Origin: an uncultured Bacteroidota bacterium
Lineage (GTDB): Bacteria > Bacteroidota > Bacteroidia > Chitinophagales > Chitinophagaceae
Length of the DNA: 11,162 nt
Reading direction: 5' to 3'
Assembly: GCA_903929655.1 (NCBI GenBank)
Contig: CAIYVS010000756.1
Span: 1-11,162, forward strand
Below the pieces are notes generated by a model that saw only the letters and a list, made by a program, of their open reading frames with translations, was not told where the DNA came from and did no database searches. The translations under genes were made by a program, and so were the position numbers. Positions 1-6,740 of the stretch are shown piece by piece (the first letter of the stretch is position 1; each line of letters begins with the position of its first letter).

Positions 1-121
1 CTTTTAAATGTAGATTGCTTAATAAAATGAATGATTTGGGAATGCCTAAAAGTTACCGAGTCACGTAAAGAAAATTAAAATTTAACTTGACGGCTCCTAA
101 ACAAGAGCCATGCAACAAAGT

Positions 122-167
122 CATTTGGATTTAGGAATTACTTAATTGTTATTTGACATTTGGATTT
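122..167. repeat. 11-bp direct repeat at the dcd promoter
   Basis: The word CATTTGGATTT occurs exactly twice, at 122-132 and 157-167, with starts 35 bp apart. The second copy lies just upstream of the -7 element of the dcd promoter and the first lies upstream of the -33 region. Such placement would suit an operator, but it could also be chance in A+T-rich DNA. The remainder of 1-182 shows no coding region; it has one short hairpin (GGCTC 92-96 with GAGCC 105-109). Confidence 0.4.
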
Positions 168-178
168 GATTATCTTTG
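146..178 (+). promoter_or_regulatory. Bacteroidota-type promoter of dcd
   Basis: TATCTTTG at 171-178 matches the Bacteroidota -7 consensus TAnnTTTG exactly. A TTG at 146-148 lies 22 bases upstream, and an alternative TTTG at 152-155 lies 15 bases upstream, as the possible -33 element. Only four bases separate the -7 element from the dcd ATG at 183, so the transcript would start at or next to the start codon. Confidence 0.6.
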
Positions 179-182
179 CCAT

Positions 183-719
183 ATGATCCTTTCCGACAGC
201 AGAATTCTTGAAGAAATTGAAAAAGGCACTATTGTGATCGAGCCTTATGACCGTAAACACCTGGGAACAAACTCATATGATGTGCACCTGGGCAAATACC
301 TTGCCGTGTATAATGATAATATACTGGATGCCAAGAAGCACAATAAAGTTTCTCATTTTGAGATACCTGTAGAAGGTTATGTGCTTTTGCCGGGCATATT
401 GTATTTGGGTGTTACGGATGAATATACAGAAACGCATGCCCATGTGCCTTTCCTGGAGGGCAAATCGTCTACCGGGCGCTTAGGTATTGATATACATGCC
501 ACAGCAGGTAAGGGAGATGTGGGTTTTTGCAATTCGTGGACCCTTGAAATATCCTGTGTGCACCCGGTGCGTATTTATGCGGGTATGCCGATAGGGCAAT
601 TGATCTATTTCCCGGTTGAGGGTGAGATACTGCACAAGTACAACAAGAAAGTGGGCGCCAAATATAATGAGCGTACTGTAAAGCCCGTGGAGAGTATGAT
701 GTGGAAGAATGAGTTTTAG
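183..719 (+). CDS. dcd: dCTP deaminase
   Basis: Deaminates dCTP to dUTP, the step before dUTPase in making dUMP for thymidylate synthesis; a cytosolic homotrimer in this family. The 178-aa product has the family core: GKSSTGRLG at residues 93-101 and WTLEI at 119-123. Aligning by eye with E. coli Dcd, Ser95, Arg99 and Glu122 correspond to Ser111, Arg115 and catalytic Glu138, and the 23-residue spacing from Arg to Glu is preserved. Lys94 replaces E. coli Arg110, as in several other Dcd proteins. The opening MILSDSRILEEIEKG is the usual family N terminus, which favours the ATG at 183 over an in-frame start at 153 that lies inside the promoter. Whether it also hydrolyses dUTP, like bifunctional archaeal and mycobacterial forms, cannot be told. 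It appears to be a single-gene unit. Confidence 0.95.
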   Translation: MILSDSRILEEIEKGTIVIEPYDRKHLGTNSYDVHLGKYLAVYNDNILDAKKHNKVSHFEIPVEGYVLLPGILYLGVTDEYTETHAHVPFLEGKSSTGRLGIDIHATAGKGDVGFCNSWTLEISCVHPVRIYAGMPIGQLIYFPVEGEILHKYNKKVGAKYNERTVKPVESMMWKNEF

Positions 720-730
720 GAACATTTCTC

Positions 731-744
731 TGCATGCGCATGCA
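731..744. repeat. 14-bp perfect palindrome after dcd
   Basis: TGCATGCGCATGCA is a perfect palindrome that begins 11 bases after the dcd stop codon. Every step alternates pyrimidine and purine, which is the pattern that favours Z-DNA. No T run follows it, so it is not a classical terminator. Its role is unknown. Confidence 0.5.
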
Positions 745-793
745 AAGGTGTTTGCCATGATATTTTGCTGTCTTCGTTAAAAAATGCAGATTC

Positions 794-824
794 TTTTGCG
801 GGGTTCATTTGACAATAATTTTTG
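794..824 (+). promoter_or_regulatory. weak candidate promoter of manC
   Basis: TTTTG at 794-798 is followed 17 bases later by TAATTTTTG at 816-824, which resembles TAnnTTTG with one extra base. It would give manC a leader of roughly 90 bases. No better match was seen between 720 and 922, but this one is imperfect. Confidence 0.25.
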
Positions 825-922
825 TGGCATGATACAAACTGCTTCTTAAAAGCCAAAGCATTAGCAAATTGCCGGATTATCAAATTATGTAAGTATTTTT
901 AGGGCATTCTATATAGCGAAAG

Positions 923-2008
923 ATGAGTATGAAAAATAACTATGTGTGCATCATGGCCGGGGGGATCGGCAGCCGGTTCTGGCCTGAAAGCCGTACACAG
1001 CACCCTAAACAATTTCTTGACTTGTTGGGCACTGGCCGCTCACTGATACAATGGACCTACAACCGTTTCAGTAATATTTGCCCCAAAGAGAATATTTATT
1101 TTATTACCAATGAGAGTTATATAAAGACCCTTAAAGATCAGATACCAGAGATAAATGATGCCAATATTATAAGTGAACCGTCACGGAAGAATACTGCGGC
1201 TTGTGCTGCTTATTTTGCACATAAAATGATGTCACTGAATAAAAAGGCCAATATTGTTATGTCACCAGCTGACCACCTGATCATGGATGAGCATGCTTTT
1301 GAGCGCACCACCCAGGAAGCGCTGGAGTTTGTTGCTCAACATAATGCGTTGCTGACCATGGGCATAAAACCCACCAGGCCTGATACAGGTTATGGTTATA
1401 TACAGTATGACCCCGAGGAGGAACTGGATAAAGTATACAGGGTAAAAACATTTACAGAAAAGCCTTCCCTTGAACTGGCGCGCACTTTTTTGAAGAGCGG
1501 TGATTTTTTGTGGAACTCGGGCATTTTTGTATGGAATGTAAATACCATTATGGACTCGATGGAAAAGTACCTGCCTGAAATGCACGAGGTTTTTCTGCAG
1601 GCCACGGATGTTTATAATACTCCGGCTGAGCACGATGTAATTGCCAACCTATATACGCAATGTGTGAATACGTCTATAGACTATGGTATTATGGAAAAAG
1701 CCAAGAATGTGTATGTGATTCCATCTTATTTTGGCTGGTGTGACCTTGGTACATGGGAATCGGCTTATGAGAATTCTGAAAAAGATTACCTGGGAAATGC
1801 TGTTTTCGGAGATAATGTAATGATCATAGATGCATCGGAGTGCATGGTAAAAGCGCCGAAAAATAAACTGGTGCTGATACAGGGACTGGAGAAGTTTATT
1901 GTGATAGATACGAAAGATGTATTGCTGATCTGCGAGCGCAGCAGGGAGCAACAGATAAAAGAATATGTGGCAGAGGTGAAACGTAATAAAGGGGATAAAT
2001 ATTTATAG
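923..2008 (+). CDS. manC: mannose-1-phosphate guanylyltransferase (GDP)
   Basis: Transfers GMP from GTP to mannose-1-phosphate, giving GDP-mannose for surface polysaccharide and fucose synthesis. The 361-aa protein shows the nucleotidyltransferase signature MAGGIGSRFWPESR at residues 11-24, the PKQFL segment at 28-32, EPSRKNTA at 85-92, SPADHLI at 114-120, GYGYI at 146-150, FTEKP at 177-181, NSGIF at 198-202 and WCDLGTW at 272-278. It ends soon after the catalytic domain, so it lacks the C-terminal cupin isomerase domain of ~470-aa bifunctional ManC/AlgA proteins; a separate phosphomannose isomerase is expected elsewhere. Met1 and Met3 are both possible starts; a purine-rich GAAAG lies just before the first. 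The next gene starts 9 bases after the stop, suggesting co-transcription, although no functional link with an aminotransferase is obvious. Confidence 0.94.
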   Translation: MSMKNNYVCIMAGGIGSRFWPESRTQHPKQFLDLLGTGRSLIQWTYNRFSNICPKENIYFITNESYIKTLKDQIPEINDANIISEPSRKNTAACAAYFAHKMMSLNKKANIVMSPADHLIMDEHAFERTTQEALEFVAQHNALLTMGIKPTRPDTGYGYIQYDPEEELDKVYRVKTFTEKPSLELARTFLKSGDFLWNSGIFVWNVNTIMDSMEKYLPEMHEVFLQATDVYNTPAEHDVIANLYTQCVNTSIDYGIMEKAKNVYVIPSYFGWCDLGTWESAYENSEKDYLGNAVFGDNVMIIDASECMVKAPKNKLVLIQGLEKFIVIDTKDVLLICERSREQQIKEYVAEVKRNKGDKYL

Positions 2009-2017
2009 CGTCATATC

Positions 2018-3169
2018 ATGCAATTTCCACAAAAACATTCGGCGACCGGGACTACTATTTTCACTGTGATGAGTGCGTTGGCACAGCAGTACGATGCCAT
2101 TAATTTGTCGCAGGGGTTTCCGGATTTTCCGATTGATGAGGGACTTGCAAAATTGTTGTATGATGCTGCCAAAGGGAATTATAACCAGTATTCGCCCATG
2201 CCGGGGCTGCCCATGTTGAGGCAGGCAATATCTAAGAATTTTAAGAGGCGCTACGGCCTGGATGTGGATAGTGATGCTGAGATAACAGTGACACCCGGCG
2301 CTACTTATGCTATTTATGCTGCATTTACTGCGGTGCTGCAGGCAGGTGATGAAGTGATTGTGCTGGAGCCAGCTTATGACAGCTATATACCTAATATAGA
2401 AATGAACGGGGCCAAGGCGGTACCTGTTCCATTATCTGCGCCTGATTATAGTGTAGACTGGAGAAAAGTGGAGCAGGCTATTACACCAAAGACAAAAGCA
2501 ATCATCGTAAATACCCCGCATAATCCTACAGGTGCCATATGGCAAAAGGATGACTGGGATGCTTTGGCCGACTTGGTAAGGGATACAGATATTGTCATCG
2601 TTTCGGATGAGGTATATGAACAGCTTGTTTTTGATGGGGAGCAGCATTATAGTGTGTTGCAACATGAGGAATTAAGAGCAAGAAGTTTTGCGATCTATTC
2701 GTTCGGTAAGGTGTTTAATAATACAGGATGGAAGATAGGTTATTGTATAGCCCCGCCTGAGTTTACCAGAGCTTTCAGGCAGGTGCACCAGTTTATGGCT
2801 TTTGCTGTGAATACGCCTGCACAGTATGCACTTGCACAGCACCTGGGCAATGAAGCCAATGCGCCGGTGCATATTATGATGCAGCAAAAAAGGGATTATT
2901 TCCTGGAGCTAATAAGACAAACCCCTTTTACGATACATGAGGCTGCTCTGGGCTCCTACTTCCAGGTGGCGAGTTATGAGCGCATCAGCGATATGCCTGA
3001 TATGGAATTTGCCCAGTGGCTTACCAAAGAATATGGTGTGGCAACTATACCTGTAAGCGCTTTTTACAAAGACAAGAAAGACGATAAGATCATACGTTTT
3101 TGTTTTGCCAAAAAAGAGGAGACTATAAAGTCGGCTATTGAGCGGCTGAGTGGTTTGAGGGCATTATAA
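2018..3169 (+). CDS. PLP-dependent methionine-type aminotransferase (YbdL-like)
   Basis: A fold-type I aminotransferase of 383 aa that moves an amino group between an amino acid and a 2-oxo acid in the cytosol. The opening GTTIFTVMSALAQQ (11-24) followed by NLSQGFPDFP (29-38) is characteristic of E. coli YbdL (methionine/aromatic aminotransferase) and of kynurenine aminotransferases. Core residues are present: NTPHNP at 165-170 (Asn169), SDEVY at 196-200 (Asp197, Tyr200), SFGK with the PLP lysine at Lys231, NNTGWKIGY after it, and Arg360 in IIRFCFAKKE, the expected carboxylate-binding arginine. Length is normal. Substrate is inferred from family resemblance: methionine, possibly in methionine salvage, but glutamine or kynurenine use cannot be excluded. 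It sits 9 bases behind manC and is convergent with the transporter gene to its right. Confidence 0.9.
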   Translation: MQFPQKHSATGTTIFTVMSALAQQYDAINLSQGFPDFPIDEGLAKLLYDAAKGNYNQYSPMPGLPMLRQAISKNFKRRYGLDVDSDAEITVTPGATYAIYAAFTAVLQAGDEVIVLEPAYDSYIPNIEMNGAKAVPVPLSAPDYSVDWRKVEQAITPKTKAIIVNTPHNPTGAIWQKDDWDALADLVRDTDIVIVSDEVYEQLVFDGEQHYSVLQHEELRARSFAIYSFGKVFNNTGWKIGYCIAPPEFTRAFRQVHQFMAFAVNTPAQYALAQHLGNEANAPVHIMMQQKRDYFLELIRQTPFTIHEAALGSYFQVASYERISDMPDMEFAQWLTKEYGVATIPVSAFYKDKKDDKIIRFCFAKKEETIKSAIERLSGLRAL

Positions 3170-3173
3170 AAAA

Positions 3174-3195
3174 TTTAACCGCAAAGACGCAAAGA
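3174..3195. repeat. CGCAAAGA octamer repeat between convergent genes
   Basis: The octamer CGCAAAGA occurs twice in tandem at 3180-3187 and 3188-3195, preceded by TTTAAC. It lies in the 34-base gap between the aminotransferase and TSUP genes, which end facing each other. Similar GCAAAGAC-type octamers are, from memory, widespread intergenic repeats in Bacteroidota. Here only a short fragment is seen, and no hairpin terminator is visible in the gap. Confidence 0.5.
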
Positions 3196-3203
3196 ATATA
3201 TAG

Positions 3204-3974
3204 TTAGTGGAAATAGAGCGGTAAATAGTCGTAACTGAGTTTGGCGATTAGGGCCAGTACTACTACAATAAAAAAGACCCTGATAAATCCGCTTCCTTTT
3301 TTGAATGCTATGTGAGCACCGAGGTAATTGCCTGCCATGTTTGATGCCGCAACAGGCAGGGCTATATGCCATACAATTGCTCCTTTGACAAAGAAGAAAA
3401 TAAGTGCCGCGAAACTAGTGACACAATTCAGCAGTTTTGCATAGGCATTGGCATGGAGGAAATCGTAGCCAAATAAAACGATGTAAGCAAAAATTATAAA
3501 ACTGCCCGTGCCTGGCCCTATGAGCCCATCATAAAAGCCAATGATACCACCCGTGCCTATAGAGAATAAATAGTAACGAATGTTGGAGATGCTTTTGTGC
3601 TGATGGTGCAAACCCAGGTTTTTTTTGAGGATGGTGTAGACCAGCACCAATAAGAGCATGCAAATAATAAAAGGCATGAATTGCTCTTTGCGGATGAAAC
3701 TGACCAACAAAGCCCCGCTAAAGGAACCTATAAAAGCGCTGATGATTGCCGGGCGCAAATGCAGCCAGTCTATTTTTACTCTTTTTACATAACGTATGGT
3801 TGCTACTATGGTGCCTAAAAAAGAGGCTGTTTTATTGCTTGCCAGTGTTTGAACGAGTGAGAGTTGAGGTTGAAGGATGAAGTAGGCAGGTAATTGTATC
3901 AGGCCACCGCCGCCAACAATGGCATCGACAAAGCCGGCGAGGAAGGCAAAACAACACAACAATATCAGGACCAT
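3204..3974 (-). CDS. TSUP family (TauE/SafE, YfcA-like) membrane transporter
   Basis: A 256-aa hydrophobic inner-membrane protein with about seven or eight predicted membrane segments. TSUP proteins move organosulfur anions, sulfite or related small anions; the substrate here cannot be deduced. The two family half-repeats are visible: the N-terminal GFVDAIVGGGGLIQLPA region (residues about 14-30) and the second-half copy GFYDGLIGPGTGSFI (about 147-161), each a glycine-rich loop at the start of a repeat. SNKTASFLGT (46-55) after the first loop is also typical, as is NMAGNYLGAH near the C terminus. The ATG at 3974 begins directly with the first hydrophobic segment, and no better start is seen. 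It converges with the aminotransferase and is divergent from the lipoprotein gene at 4114, with about 140 bases between their starts. Confidence 0.9.
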   Translation of the reverse strand: MVLILLCCFAFLAGFVDAIVGGGGLIQLPAYFILQPQLSLVQTLASNKTASFLGTIVATIRYVKRVKIDWLHLRPAIISAFIGSFSGALLVSFIRKEQFMPFIICMLLLVLVYTILKKNLGLHHQHKSISNIRYYLFSIGTGGIIGFYDGLIGPGTGSFIIFAYIVLFGYDFLHANAYAKLLNCVTSFAALIFFFVKGAIVWHIALPVAASNMAGNYLGAHIAFKKGSGFIRVFFIVVVLALIAKLSYDYLPLYFH

Positions 3975-4101
3975 GATTCGCCTGATTTAAGGGTTAGAAT
4001 GATGGGGCACATGATTACCATGTTTTAAAATTAGTTTTTTGTTTGGTTTTCTTTAAGGTTTGTTGGTGAAACTAAATAATTCTACATTTATATTTATAAA
4101 T

Positions 4102-4109
4102 AAACTTTG
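4102..4109 (+). promoter_or_regulatory. candidate -7 element of the lipoprotein gene
   Basis: AAACTTTG fits seven of eight positions of TAnnTTTG and ends exactly four bases before the ATG at 4114, the same geometry as the dcd promoter. No convincing -33 TTTG is seen at the expected distance. Confidence 0.3.
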
Positions 4110-4113
4110 CGGG

Positions 4114-4482
4114 ATGAAAAGGATAACAGGAGTTTTACTTGTAATGCTTGTTTTAAGTGCTTGCTATAATCGTAATGCAACTGATCTTTATCCGAGTTCT
4201 GGTACATGTGATACCAGTATCGTAACCTATTCGGGAACGATTTTGCCTATTATGAACCAGCATTGTGCAGTAAGTGGCTGTCATACCGGCCAGGGTTCTG
4301 CTAATAATTTAAATTATGCTCATTATGCAGACCTTGCAGTAGTGGCAAGTAACGGGCAATTGATACCTGCTATAGAACATGGTAATACTCCGTCTCCTAT
4401 GCCTAAAAATTTACCTATGCTGGATGCCTGCACTATTAATAAAATAGTACGCTGGGTGCATGAGGGGTACCCGAATAATTAG
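4114..4482 (+). CDS. small lipoprotein with cytochrome c-like CX4CH motif
   Basis: The 122-aa product starts with a lipoprotein signal: MKRITG, a hydrophobic run, then the lipobox LSAC with Cys17 as the predicted lipidated residue. The mature part contains CAVSGCH at residues 51-57, a CX4CH variant of the usual CXXCH haem c motif, followed by SPMP with Met96 as a possible distal ligand and a terminal helix with RWVHEGYP. The layout (ILPIMNQHC..., Met-Pro, C-terminal W-x-x-x-G) resembles single-haem cytochrome c-like domains common in Bacteroidota surface lipoproteins. Cys32 and Cys106 could form a disulfide. Role inferred: periplasmic or outer-membrane-anchored electron transfer or redox domain; haem attachment is unproven. 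An in-frame start at 4060 would put 18 residues before the signal peptide, so the ATG at 4114 is preferred. Confidence 0.75.
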   Translation: MKRITGVLLVMLVLSACYNRNATDLYPSSGTCDTSIVTYSGTILPIMNQHCAVSGCHTGQGSANNLNYAHYADLAVVASNGQLIPAIEHGNTPSPMPKNLPMLDACTINKIVRWVHEGYPNN

Positions 4483-4553
4483 GTAATGTGAAGGCCAAGG
4501 AAAGTGACTATTATTCTACTAATGTCTTTCATATATTTACAATAAAAAACACA

Positions 4554-4913
4554 ATGAATATTTCTGATATTGCTGATCGCCTCGCAGAACTTTGTCGTAA
4601 GGGGGAATTTGAAACTGCTCAAAAGGAATTATATGCGGATAATGCACTTAGTATAGAGCCACACGCAACTCCAGATTTTGAGAAGGAAGTAAAGGGCTTA
4701 GCTGCTATACTGGAAAAAGGGCGCAAATTCCAATCTATGACGCAAGAAGTTCATAAACGTGAAGTTTCTAATCCTTTAATATCAAACAATTCATTTGCCT
4801 TTACTATGCGCATGGACATTACTATGAAGGAGCACGGACGGATGGATGTGACGGAGCTTTGTGTTTATGAGGTAAAGGATGGCAAAATAGTTTCGGAGCA
4901 TTTCTTCATGTAA
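4554..4913 (+). CDS. SnoaL-like domain protein
   Basis: A 119-aa protein of the SnoaL-like/NTF2-like fold. The opening MNISDIADRLAELCRKGEFE (1-20), then AQKELYADNALSIEP, a central helix containing KGRKFQSM, and the closing strands MRMDITMKEHGRM and LCVYEVKDGKIVSEHFFM match a family often annotated as SnoaL-like in Bacteroidota. These are small cone-shaped barrels that may bind or transform small molecules; no substrate can be named. An in-frame GTG at 4488 would add 22 residues with no family resemblance, so the ATG at 4554 is chosen. TATATTTA at 4532-4539 is a possible weak -7 element 14 bases upstream of the start. It lies 71 bases after the lipoprotein gene and may be separately transcribed. 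No signal peptide, so probably cytosolic. Confidence 0.8.
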   Translation: MNISDIADRLAELCRKGEFETAQKELYADNALSIEPHATPDFEKEVKGLAAILEKGRKFQSMTQEVHKREVSNPLISNNSFAFTMRMDITMKEHGRMDVTELCVYEVKDGKIVSEHFFM

Positions 4914-4956
4914 ATGGGGTTTTAAAAAGCTGTGGGGTAAAACTTATACACAATCT

Positions 4957-4986
4957 AATTTCCCATACTTTCCCGTAATTTCCCAT
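4957..4986 (-). promoter_or_regulatory. three 10-bp-period TGGGA-type repeats (MraZ-box-like)
   Basis: Read on the minus strand, three 10-bp units follow without a gap: the first and third are ATGGGAAATT and the middle is ACGGGAAAGT. This gives TGGGA, CGGGA, TGGGA separated by exactly five bases. MraZ, the regulator of the division and wall cluster, binds TGGGN repeats with five-base spacers, so the match is good, with one changed base in the middle unit. No mraZ or division gene is visible within the window on either side, so the assignment is tentative. Confidence 0.4.
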
Positions 4987-5407
4987 TTTTGCTCATCATT
5001 TTCACTGCATGTAAATTGCAAGATGCTTTCCTGTAAAGGATTTCAGGCTATTATTTCCCATTTGCCCGTGCGCCAGGCTTTTGAGAAATTTCAGATGACA
5101 AATGTGGATAGTAAAACCCCGGTTTAATGACAGGCATAGTGCCTTTATGATATTTTAGATTTTTTCAAAGAACTTCTATGATACTATTTCTGCCAAAATT
5201 ACAATGACAGAATAGCCCACTATTATTGCGCAATTTATATGCCAGAGCGGGGAAATTGTGGATATCTTTCCAAAATGGCAGGAGGCTGGATTTTTTAACA
5301 CTGAAAGCCAGTCGGGATATTTCGCCCATCATGAGACGGCAATCTGAGATTAATTCGGTCATAAATATTTTTCAATGGCCTCATTGATATTAGTTGCACA
5401 CCACCAT

Positions 5408-5433
5408 GACGGAATCGGGGATTGCCGTTGAAC
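5408..5433. repeat. noncoding repeat block G, copy 1
   Basis: This 26-base block beginning GACGGAATCGG matches 6741-6766 at 23 of 26 positions by eye. The three differences are one G/A and a TT/CC pair. It lies upstream of the TonB-domain gene and 27 bases before block A. Confidence 0.7.
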
Positions 5434-5459
5434 AGTATTTTTATAGACTATACTGAACT

Positions 5460-5563
5460 AGGGAAGTGCTGAGCTTCAGGGCCTTGATGTGCGCGGGTCC
5501 CGAAAAGGAGACCCGCGCAGGACAGAAACTCGCGCGAGAGGGGGGGACGGAAAGGTTTGTTTG
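5460..5563. repeat. noncoding repeat block A, copy 1, with GC-rich hairpin
   Basis: It shares the word order AGCTTCA, GCCTTGAT, TGC, then CAG and ACAGAAAC, then CGGAA and TTTGTT with 6571-6660. Inside is a strong hairpin: GCGCGGGTC at 5491-5499 pairs perfectly with GACCCGCGC at 5510-5518 around a ten-base loop. A 10-bp palindrome, CTCGCGCGAG, follows at 5529-5538. It ends 24 bases before the start of the TonB-domain gene. The hairpin is not followed at once by a T run, so it does not look like a terminator. Confidence 0.65.
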
Positions 5564-5587
5564 TCGATTTTTTATTATTTTTCGAAA

Positions 5588-6547
5588 ATGAAATATACCT
5601 ACCTGTTATTATTACTGATGCTCTTCGCCAAATTAAGTTTTGGGCAAAGTGATACTCTTTATCAATACCTTGACTATAGTGAGCATATCTGCAAGGATTT
5701 GGATACATCTTATATTAGGATGGTAGTTAAGAAGCCTGGCTTATGGCTTGTAAAAGAGTATTATGCCATCGAGGGGACTTTGAAAATGGCAGGATTATTT
5801 TCTGATGATAGTTTTAAGATAGGGCAGGGAGTTTGCCGCTATTACTATAAAACTGGTAGGTTGGAGAAAGAGGGCAATTTTGTAGATGGGAAGAAACATG
5901 GCTTGTGGATGGGCTATGATGAGAACGGAAATACAGCAGATTCTTCCTTATTTAGTGAGGGCATGCCGTATCTATTTTCTTATCATTGGAATGATAAAAA
6001 CCTCACATTAAAAGGAATTTATGATTCCTTAGGTAAAGGATCTGGAGTAGAAACAACGTATTACAATTATGATAGTAACAAAATATCGGCATATGGGATA
6101 TACTCGGAAGGTTATAAAAAACAGGGGTTTTGGAATTATTATTATCGATCGCGGCAGAAAAGTTGTAGGGAACATTTTGTAAATGATTCATTGGTGTCAA
6201 TTGAATGTTATAAAGAAGATGGGAATTTAGAAACATATAATTGTCTGGAACAAATTATGCCGAAAGCGCCCTTTAATATGAATCAATATATTTCTGAGAA
6301 TTTGCACTTTCCCGAGAATTTTAGGGAGACTTATCAAAAAGATCTTTACGCAAGAATAATTGTTCAGTTTGTGGTAAGTGAAACGGGTTCTATTGAGGAC
6401 ATAAAAGTAATAAAGCACACATTGCAGCCATTAGATAATGAAGCGGTTAGATTCGTAAGCTCAATGCCGACTTGGAGCCCAGGAAAAATACATAATCGGC
6501 CAGTTAGAATGACAGTTAAAATACCAGTGGTATTTGTAATGAACTAA
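5588..6547 (+). CDS. secreted protein with YwqK/MORN-type repeats and TonB C-terminal domain
   Basis: The 319-aa product has a signal peptide (MKYTYLLLLLMLFAKLSFG, residues 1-19, probable cleavage before Gln20). Residues about 60-215 carry repeats of the MORN/YwqK type, seen in GVCRYYYKTGRLEKEGNFVDGK (81-102), KKHGLWMGYDENGN, KGSGVETTYYNYDSNK and KQGFWNYYYRSRQ: Gly, aromatic, Tyr, then a charged turn. Residues about 234-319 form a TonB C-terminal domain, with FVVSETGSIEDIKVIK (261-276), LDNEAVRFV and MPTWSPGKIHNRPVRM. TonB-C domains contact TonB boxes of outer-membrane receptors, but orphan copies like this one have no energising membrane helix, so its partner is unknown. The ATG at 5588 opens the signal peptide; a longer in-frame start at 5489 would add arginine-rich residues encoded by the upstream hairpin and is rejected. 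Confidence 0.85.
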   Translation: MKYTYLLLLLMLFAKLSFGQSDTLYQYLDYSEHICKDLDTSYIRMVVKKPGLWLVKEYYAIEGTLKMAGLFSDDSFKIGQGVCRYYYKTGRLEKEGNFVDGKKHGLWMGYDENGNTADSSLFSEGMPYLFSYHWNDKNLTLKGIYDSLGKGSGVETTYYNYDSNKISAYGIYSEGYKKQGFWNYYYRSRQKSCREHFVNDSLVSIECYKEDGNLETYNCLEQIMPKAPFNMNQYISENLHFPENFRETYQKDLYARIIVQFVVSETGSIEDIKVIKHTLQPLDNEAVRFVSSMPTWSPGKIHNRPVRMTVKIPVVFVMN

Positions 6548-6570
6548 AATAATTTAATATCGCTAAAAAA

Positions 6571-6660
6571 AGGGTAAGTCAGCTTCATAGCCTTGATATG
6601 CACGCGTCTTAGGGGGAAGAGACTTAGGCAGCACAGAAACAGTCATCGGAAGTTTGTTGG
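6571..6660. repeat. noncoding repeat block A, copy 2
   Basis: Starts 24 bases after the TonB-domain gene stop and aligns with 5460-5563 through AGCTTCA, GCCTTGAT, TGC, ACAGAAAC, CGGAA and TTTGTT. The GC-rich hairpin of copy 1 is not conserved here; only a weak GTCT/AGAC pairing is left. The two copies therefore share flanking words more than the middle. Confidence 0.6.
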
Positions 6661-6693
6661 TATTGCCAATGCACAAGCTCCCTACATACCAAC
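6656..6693. repeat. 8-bp inverted repeat, possible hairpin
   Basis: GTTGGTAT at 6656-6663 pairs perfectly with ATACCAAC at 6686-6693 around a 22-base loop. It joins block A copy 2 to the sequence leading to block G copy 2. There is no T run after it, so terminator function is unlikely; a structured RNA or DNA element is possible. Confidence 0.45.
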
Positions 6694-6740
6694 CGCGGCG
6701 AAAATTAATTTATCGGTATTGCTCTTGCATATGCCATTTC

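Larger units (their letters stand above)
4914..5587. other. 674-base gene-free region
   Basis: No convincing gene was found here. The region holds the 10-bp-period TGGGA-type array (4957-4986), the GACGG block (5408-5433), a 6-bp inverted repeat CAGTAT/ATACTG (5433-5438 and 5450-5455), and the A block with its GC-rich hairpin (5460-5563). A 65-codon open frame on the minus strand at 5165-5362 has no recognisable domain. The right part (5490-5550) is much richer in G+C than its surroundings. Confidence 0.6.

Noticed and set aside
92..109. Short hairpin GGCTC/GAGCC near the left edge
   Set aside because: Only five base pairs with an eight-base loop and no T run, so not strong enough to call a terminator or regulatory site.
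4990..5130. Possible mraZ remnant next to the MraZ-like repeats
   Set aside because: One frame gives ACKLQDAFL, faintly like the MraZ start, but it stops at once and the rest does not align. The repeat orientation would also point away from it.
5165..5362. 65-codon open frame on the minus strand
   Set aside because: No recognisable domain, no start context and no neighbour in the same direction. The surrounding DNA carries repeats, so it is most likely chance.
5448..5708. 86-codon minus-strand frame over the start of the TonB-domain gene
   Set aside because: It overlaps the signal peptide region of a well-supported gene and the GC-rich hairpin; no domain seen.
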